Positions 59,089-64,000 of a DNA stretch of 64,000 nucleotides are shown one piece after another. The DNA is from Limanda limanda (lineage: Eukaryota > Chordata > Actinopteri > Pleuronectiformes > Pleuronectidae). The DNA lies in NCBI RefSeq assembly GCF_963576545.1, contig NC_083656.1:8312811-8376810 (forward strand), in the 5' to 3' direction. Both the position numbers and the translations under genes were made by a program. Every line of letters starts with the position of its first letter. Within the stretch, counting starts at the first letter, position 1. The notes under the pieces were generated by a model that saw nothing but the letters and a program-made list of their open reading frames with translations, did no database searches and had not been told where the DNA came from.

Positions 59089-61188
59089 TTCTTCACCGCG
59101 GCTGCTTTTCACACACGATTTATTAGCTTAAGGGGGAAAGAGAAACACAACACTTGCTTTTTCACTCCAATTCTCTACCTCTGCAATCATGACCAGAGAA
59201 AAAAACACTTTGGGGTTATTGCTTTTTTTCCACATCCATATTCAGCACCACTCACCGAGAGATTGAAGTCTGTTTTCCTTCTTGAGAATTTTGTTTTCAT
59301 CATCCTGGCAGCTTGTTGTGAAGCAGTCCTTAAAGGCAGAACATGGTACGGTTTAATTCTGGCAGGCTCAAGTCAGGGCAGCGATTGTATAACCGCTCTG
59401 TGACGGGCATCAAATGCTGGGGATATTTTTAGGGCTGTGATGTGGCAGGCCCCTGACCTTAGCTGCCACGTTCCCTGCCTGTGGGGAAAACTTCCACCCC
59501 AGCCAGTCCCTGCCATCCACTTCTAAACACACAACTTTAATCTCCGCTGCTGGCAGGGAGCTGCGCTTATCCAAACTTTGCATTTGCCAAAGGATACCCA
59601 TATTCACTGGAGTGAACAGGGCACTCGGAGCTTTTGCTCAGCCGTATGAGCAACTCCCGGAAATTGTGTCAGCCTCTCTTAGCCTTTCTGCATATCTGCC
59701 GACACAGGGAGTGAGCGTGTAAGCGCTGCCTCGCAACACCCGTTAAGGATGTTCTGCATCTCCTGGAGCCTCTCGGGGGCCAAACCAGAAGTGAAATGTG
59801 TCAGACTGTTAGACAGATGAGGTTTTTCACAGGATGGCACACGTCTTTGATTCCCGGTTATATGATATGCACGGTCCATTCAGTGATCTAAATGCGAGCT
59901 CCCAAAGTGAGAGTGTGATGATGGCTGTATTGCAGAATGGCTGGATGAAGCTGCTAACATGTCAGACAGAGTTTTCACACCATCAGCCTCCTTTATTTTT
60001 CCCTCACATCTTCATACTCCGCCATCATTCATTCTGACAGTGAAATCATTAAACCTGTGATATCCAATTCCTTTTATTTTGACAGCATCTCTCTCACTCT
60101 CTGTCTCCCACTGTGCTCTGGAGAGCATCTCTTATTAAGATGGCTTCAGCGTTTCATCTCGTTTCAAAGTCTGACCTGAATCTGTATACACGCTCAGAAC
60201 CATGCTGGCACATTTTTGTCATCTTGTATCAAGCCTCTTTAGACATCACAGTTTTAACTGTACCACGCTGGATCGCGGCGGTTAAGACACAGTATTTTGA
60301 GAAATGTGAATAAATAAGTGGAGCATTGTTTATTTATAGGCAAACACTGTCTATGTGTTGTTGGAGTGCAGCAGGGGGGGTTTGGCAGTTGTGCTACATT
60401 TGTTTTAATGGTTTCTGTAATATTGATTGTGCTACTTGTTAGACAGAAGCTTAAAGGACCATTCCACAGTTTAACATGTTCTCGGCTCCTTAACTACACA
60501 CAGACTCAGATTTTAAATGAGTCCCATGGAAAATGAATTTGAAGCAGACTTCTCTTTATGCTATTTCTGTCATTGGAGACAAATCCGAGTCGAGACATGA
60601 GTCATTAAAAACAAGTGCAACTCTAGTTCAAGACTCTTTTAAGTCTCAACTCATTTCATAGTACGTATAAGTCAAGATAAAAGTAATTCCAGACGAGATT
60701 AAGTCAAATTGAGGTCTGTCACAGCAAGTTCCTGAATTCAAGTCAAAGTGAAGTCTTAGATAAATCCATCGTATCAAGTGTCAAGTCAGGTCTCAAGACA
60801 TTGGGGTCAGAATTGAGTTCCAATTGGTAAATGGTCTGTTTTTATAGGGACCTCTCCAGTTTAAATACAAGTTGCATTCAGAGAGTGAGTCTCAATCGAG
60901 TCCAAGTTTTTAGTCTACAAATCTAATTCCTTGAGGTTTGAAATCCATGGCTAATATAAAGTTTCCTTTTTCTGAGAGTAAAAGTTAAAGTCCGATCCAA
61001 TCCTGTCGTTTTGAGGAGAGTATCTTTTCTTCAAGTTTATCTCACATGATGTAAATTTGGGATATAATCAATTACACAACTTGAGCAAGTTTCATAAGTT
61101 TTCAACTGACTTTAAATGGTCTGATCAGATCATTCAAAAACATCCACGTTAGAGGAAAGTCTTTCTCCCATGACTCTTATCCTCAGCA
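59089..61188. other. dusp13-dusp29 intergenic DNA (dusp29 promoter side)
   Basis: No gene recognised. TATTTTTAG at 59424-59432, about 340 bp upstream of the dusp29 ATG, is a one-mismatch MEF2-type site, which would suit a muscle gene but is weak evidence. An AAGTC-rich degenerate tract fills 60570-60930. Confidence 0.6.
60570..60930. repeat. degenerate CAAGTC/GAGTC-rich tract
   Basis: Repeated AAGTCAA, GAGTCTCAA, CAAGTCAGGTCTC and TTAAGTCTCAACTC words at irregular spacing over about 350 bp. Same type as 57985-58180; the two tracts flank dusp29. Confidence 0.65.
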
Positions 61189-61391
61189 TCATGTTGTTCT
61201 CCTCTGAGGAGCCAAGGATGAGTCCAGGAGACGGAGCTGCTGCAGAAACCCGAGGTTGGGAAGAATGTTCCTGTGCCGGCGAACGACCTTAACGGCCTCA
61301 ACCAGGGAGAGTCTCTCTCTGATCAGGAGGAAGGCCAACACGAGGGTGGAAGAGCGGCTGATTCCTCGAGCACAGTGGACGAGCACCTTAC
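61189..61391 (-). CDS. dusp13: dusp13 exon 3 with active site
   Basis: Encodes [20 protein letters not shown] to [13 protein letters not shown] and TGA. Acceptor GTCTGTGCAG. Confidence 0.95.
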
Positions 61392-62667
61392 CTGCACAGA
61401 CAGGAGACACGACAAATATTTCATTGTCAAAAATAGCTTATCTTATATTATCTATAGTATCTGTATCAGTAGCTCATGTAGCTGAACTGTGATATGACTT
61501 TATCGATTTCCACCAATCTTATTGAAAAGATGGTTTTGGTGCAGATCTTTTTTTTATTGTTTTTAACCTTTTTTGTTTTTACCAAGGTCTGAGCTGCTTC
61601 TTGACCTGTGAGTGTCGAGTATTGATGGATATTCTGAGCCATTATATCTCAGATTTATTTAAGATTACAATCATGTTATGTGGTTTTGATGATGGATGTT
61701 GTTATATCATATTACAGCATGTTGTGCTCTGTGGTATTACATGTTGTTACCTCTGCCAAGGAGCCGTCCGTTTGTATGTTATTAGTTTGATTACAAAAAT
61801 AAACAAATTAACGGATTACCATTAAACTTGCTGGAAGGATGTGGGTCAGGAAAAATCCCATTACATTTTGGAGCTGATCCGGATCAGAGGGCAAATCCAG
61901 GAATTTTCTGGGGCAGTTTTTTTTGTGGGTGTTTTCATCAATTATTCAGGGAATCATTTACGGATCTTGATGAAATAAATCAGGCACATTAAGGAAACTG
62001 ATATGTAGGAGTGTGTGAAATTTGGTGCAGCCTGGTTGAACCTAAGGGACTCTTGGATGCTCTTTCCTTTGTGCTAGTGTTTCCACGGCTCGCATGGACT
62101 CCTACCTACCTGACTCAGAGCGCCGTGAATGAAATCAGACGTCTCCGTGAAGAACGGGTACAAGTCGAAATCTTTACAGTCTGCTGCTTCCACTCCATGA
62201 TACAGTATGCCGGTGCCTTTGTAGAAACCCGGCCCTGTGTCAATGTGCTGGGGGCCGTCTGCAGCGTTCACCACGTGTGTGATTCCCACATCCACCAACA
62301 GACTCTTATCCTGAGCCGTGCGCCTGTGAAACAACACAGAGCAGATCCAGGAAACAGGGACGTCTAGCCTGAGAGCAGCTCTGTGAGCATATGCCTGCAA
62401 ATGAATATGACTCAAATGTACAGATTTTTATATTTGTCTCAAGCAGTTGGCCAAGTAGAGGCCCCTGTTAGCAGCGACACTCTCACAATCGGATCACCAT
62501 ATTGCAAGCAGGGGCCCCTGACGTGAGAATGTCACTCACGCGTCTCCGATGTAGAGGTCGGGCCAGACCTCGTTGACGGCTCCAGTGGGGCGTCTGTTCG
62601 TCAGCAGAAGCTCGAGCAGATCGCAGGTGGGTGGTGTCTGGTACCCGGGCTCCTCCTCGGCGCTCAT
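61189..62667 (-). CDS. dusp13: dual specificity phosphatase 13-like
   Basis: Atypical dual-specificity phosphatase. In mammals DUSP13 encodes testis (TMDP) and muscle (MDSP) forms from adjacent exon sets. Minus-strand coding exons: 62667-62540, 62323-62106, 61391-61189, joining to 182 residues (human forms 188-198). Landmarks: [24 protein letters not shown], acid loop [15 protein letters not shown] (D91), P-loop [16 protein letters not shown] (C122, R128) and [16 protein letters not shown]. Start ATG 62667 ([10 protein letters not shown]) is supported by the typical short N-terminus. The exon 2 donor needs the second of two tandem GTAG sites to keep frame. Only one exon set is in the window, so whether it corresponds to the A or B form cannot be settled; the N-terminus is closer in style to DUSP13A (ELEELL/LLELLL). 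Confidence 0.9.
61392..62105. other. dusp13: dusp13 intron 2
   Basis: 714 bp, more than half of it occupied by a dispersed repeat (61748-62060). Confidence 0.8.
61748..62060 (+). mobile_element. CTCTGCCAAGGAG dispersed element
   Basis: Starts TTACCTCTGCCAAGGAGCCG and continues through AACGGATTACCATTAAACTT, GGAGCTGATCCGGATCAGAG, AGGGAATCATTTACGGATCT and GTGTGTGAAATTTGGTGCAG. I recognise this order from a short nonautonomous repeat common in fish genomes. The usual right-hand part is mostly missing. A 28-bp scrap of its left end is at 42005. Confidence 0.7.
62106..62323 (-). CDS. dusp13: dusp13 exon 2
   Basis: Encodes [20 protein letters not shown] to [14 protein letters not shown]. Acceptor GTTTCACAG. 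Two overlapping donors exist, GTAGGT after CAG (exon end 62110) and GTAGGA four bases on (exon end 62106). Only the latter gives phase 1 and keeps exon 3 in frame. Confidence 0.85.
62540..62667 (-). CDS. dusp13: dusp13 exon 1 (coding)
   Basis: Encodes [20 protein letters not shown] then [20 protein letters not shown] and GD plus two bases. Donor GC|GTGAGT, phase 2. Confidence 0.9.
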
Positions 62668-63275
62668 GGCCTTCACTCTGGGTGTGCGTCATAACAAGAA
62701 TCATCGCAAATTAGCCTCGGCTCCACATTTCATCTCAACACATTCTGGTAAACTTTCCCAAATACTCAATGTTCTTGGACGGACACACTGGGGAGAAGTT
62801 GACGTGGCCGTCCTGCTCCTGCTGGTGTTCCTTCCCGTTTGGCATTTGGAAAGGAATCCGCGGGTAAACACGAGGGCCCCCCCCCACTGCCTCAGCTCGC
62901 CCTGCTTTCCATGTGAACTGGATATCAGTGTGTTGCTTGGTGGCTGAGGCCCGCTGGAATGAGACAGCTGACGATGCCAGAGTCTGGGCCGTAGCAATGT
63001 GGACTATTTATTCCCTCAGATGACTGTGACAGAAGCCAGGCAGCTTGTGTTGTGACAACTTTAACTGTGGAACCACAGCCGTGCGCACAGTTGTAGAGGC
63101 GGCGTGAGTGATTCAAAAACATGGGGGGACAGTTTGTGTCGGGGCCTCCACACACTGAGTCAGTTCAGACCTCATCCACTTCTACTGAACACAGGGAATT
63201 TAAAGGTTAAACATCTGAAGAAACTGAACCTACATTAAGAAACACACACAAAGTGTAGTGTGACCAGTGTGGATT
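62668..63275. other. upstream flank of dusp13
   Basis: Unique DNA without a recognised gene; would hold the dusp13 promoter. No TATA box assigned. Confidence 0.5.
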
Positions 63276-64000
63276 AAACTGGGGGAGGTTATTTAATCTA
63301 TTTCAACTATTAAACTATTTCAACTCAAGGGTCCTTGCACGAGTTTTGCATTTGGACTTTTGAATCTAATTTAATTGCTTTCATAATTGTCATAATAATA
63401 TAATATGTCATTTGGTTGTAGGTTTGCACAACGACAGTTTCTGATTTTGTTTTTCTCTTCATTTCTGTTGCATTTTTATGATTTTAAGTACATTTTGTAC
63501 TTATTTGCTTTAAGTATTTTACACCCCTCAAAGGTCCATTGTTTGTAATTATACATTCTCATGATTTATTTTTATTTCTGTGTAGTTTACAGTCCCCTGT
63601 AGAGTTTTCCCATCAATGCATAAACATTTACATTCTGTATTTCTGTGTCTAATTCACAAATGTGTAAACTGGGGGGAGGTTATTTAATCTATTTCAACTA
63701 TTAAACTATTTCAACTCAAGGGTCCTTCCACAAGTGTTGCATTTGGACTTTTGAAGCTAATTTAATTGCTTTCATAATTGTCATAATAATATAATATGTC
63801 ATTTGGTTGTAGGTTTCCACAACCACAGTTTCTGATTTTGTTTTTCTCTTCATTTCTGTTGCATTTTTATGATTTTAAGTACATTTTGTACTTATTTGCT
63901 TTAAGTAATTTACACCCCTCAAAGGTCCATTGTTTGTAATTATACATTCTCATGATTTATTTTTATTTCTGTGTAGTTTACAGTCCCCTGTAGAGTTTTC
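63276..64000. repeat. tandem duplication, 391-bp unit (continues past window)
   Basis: Sequence from AAACTGGGGGAGGTTATTTA at 63276 recurs from 63666 with an offset of 390-391 bp (one extra G in the second copy) and only a few substitutions, up to the window end at TAGAGTTTTC. At least 1.86 copies are present. AT-rich, no ORF. Confidence 0.95.

Noticed and set aside
58558..59403. 281-codon plus-strand frame
   Set aside because: Antisense of dusp29 exons and intron with no domain of its own.

Overview
This window is nuclear DNA of a ray-finned fish, most likely a percomorph teleost. The genes are split by GT-AG introns. The gene order adk - kat6b - dusp29 (DUPD1) - dusp13 matches human 10q22.2. 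Intergenic and intronic DNA carries repeat types familiar from fish genomes: a Tol2-like hAT terminus, a SINE-type tail with the GTCGCTTTGGATAAAAGCGTC motif, CTCTGCCAAGGAG elements, CA/GT microsatellites and AAGTC-rich tracts. Nothing bacterial, viral or plasmid-like is visible. Species cannot be named from the sequence alone.

Layout. 1-28935 (+): the last five coding exons of adenosine kinase, including a 17.2 kb intron that holds several candidate regulatory blocks and repeats. 28936-35340: adk 3'UTR and intergenic DNA, with a decayed six-copy tandem array (about 31.8-33.75 kb) and a CpG-rich kat6b promoter region. 35340-57611 (+): kat6b, a complete MYST-family histone acetyltransferase gene whose 16 coding exons join in frame to 2150 codons plus stop. 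58269-59088 (-): dusp29, three coding exons, 203 residues, tail-to-tail with kat6b. 61189-62667 (-): dusp13-like gene, three coding exons, 182 residues, head-to-tail with dusp29. 63276-64000: a 391-bp tandem duplication that runs off the window.

The genes share synteny, not a pathway. Adk clears adenosine. Kat6b is a chromatin acetyltransferase scaffolded by BRPF proteins. The two atypical dual-specificity phosphatases are related tandem duplicates, expressed in muscle or testis in mammals.

I found no clearly new biological system. The most unusual items are: an 87-residue Ser-Gln-His triplet tract in Kat6b, at the site where KAT6A carries a Pro/Gln tract; two AT-hook-like GRPRL motifs in Kat6b that I do not recall from human KAT6B; the intergenic tandem array with a recurrent CCCACAATGCCC core; and a tandem splice donor in dusp13 that would switch reading frame. 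Exon junctions were set by hand from splice consensus, phase and recalled human proteins; no alignment was run.
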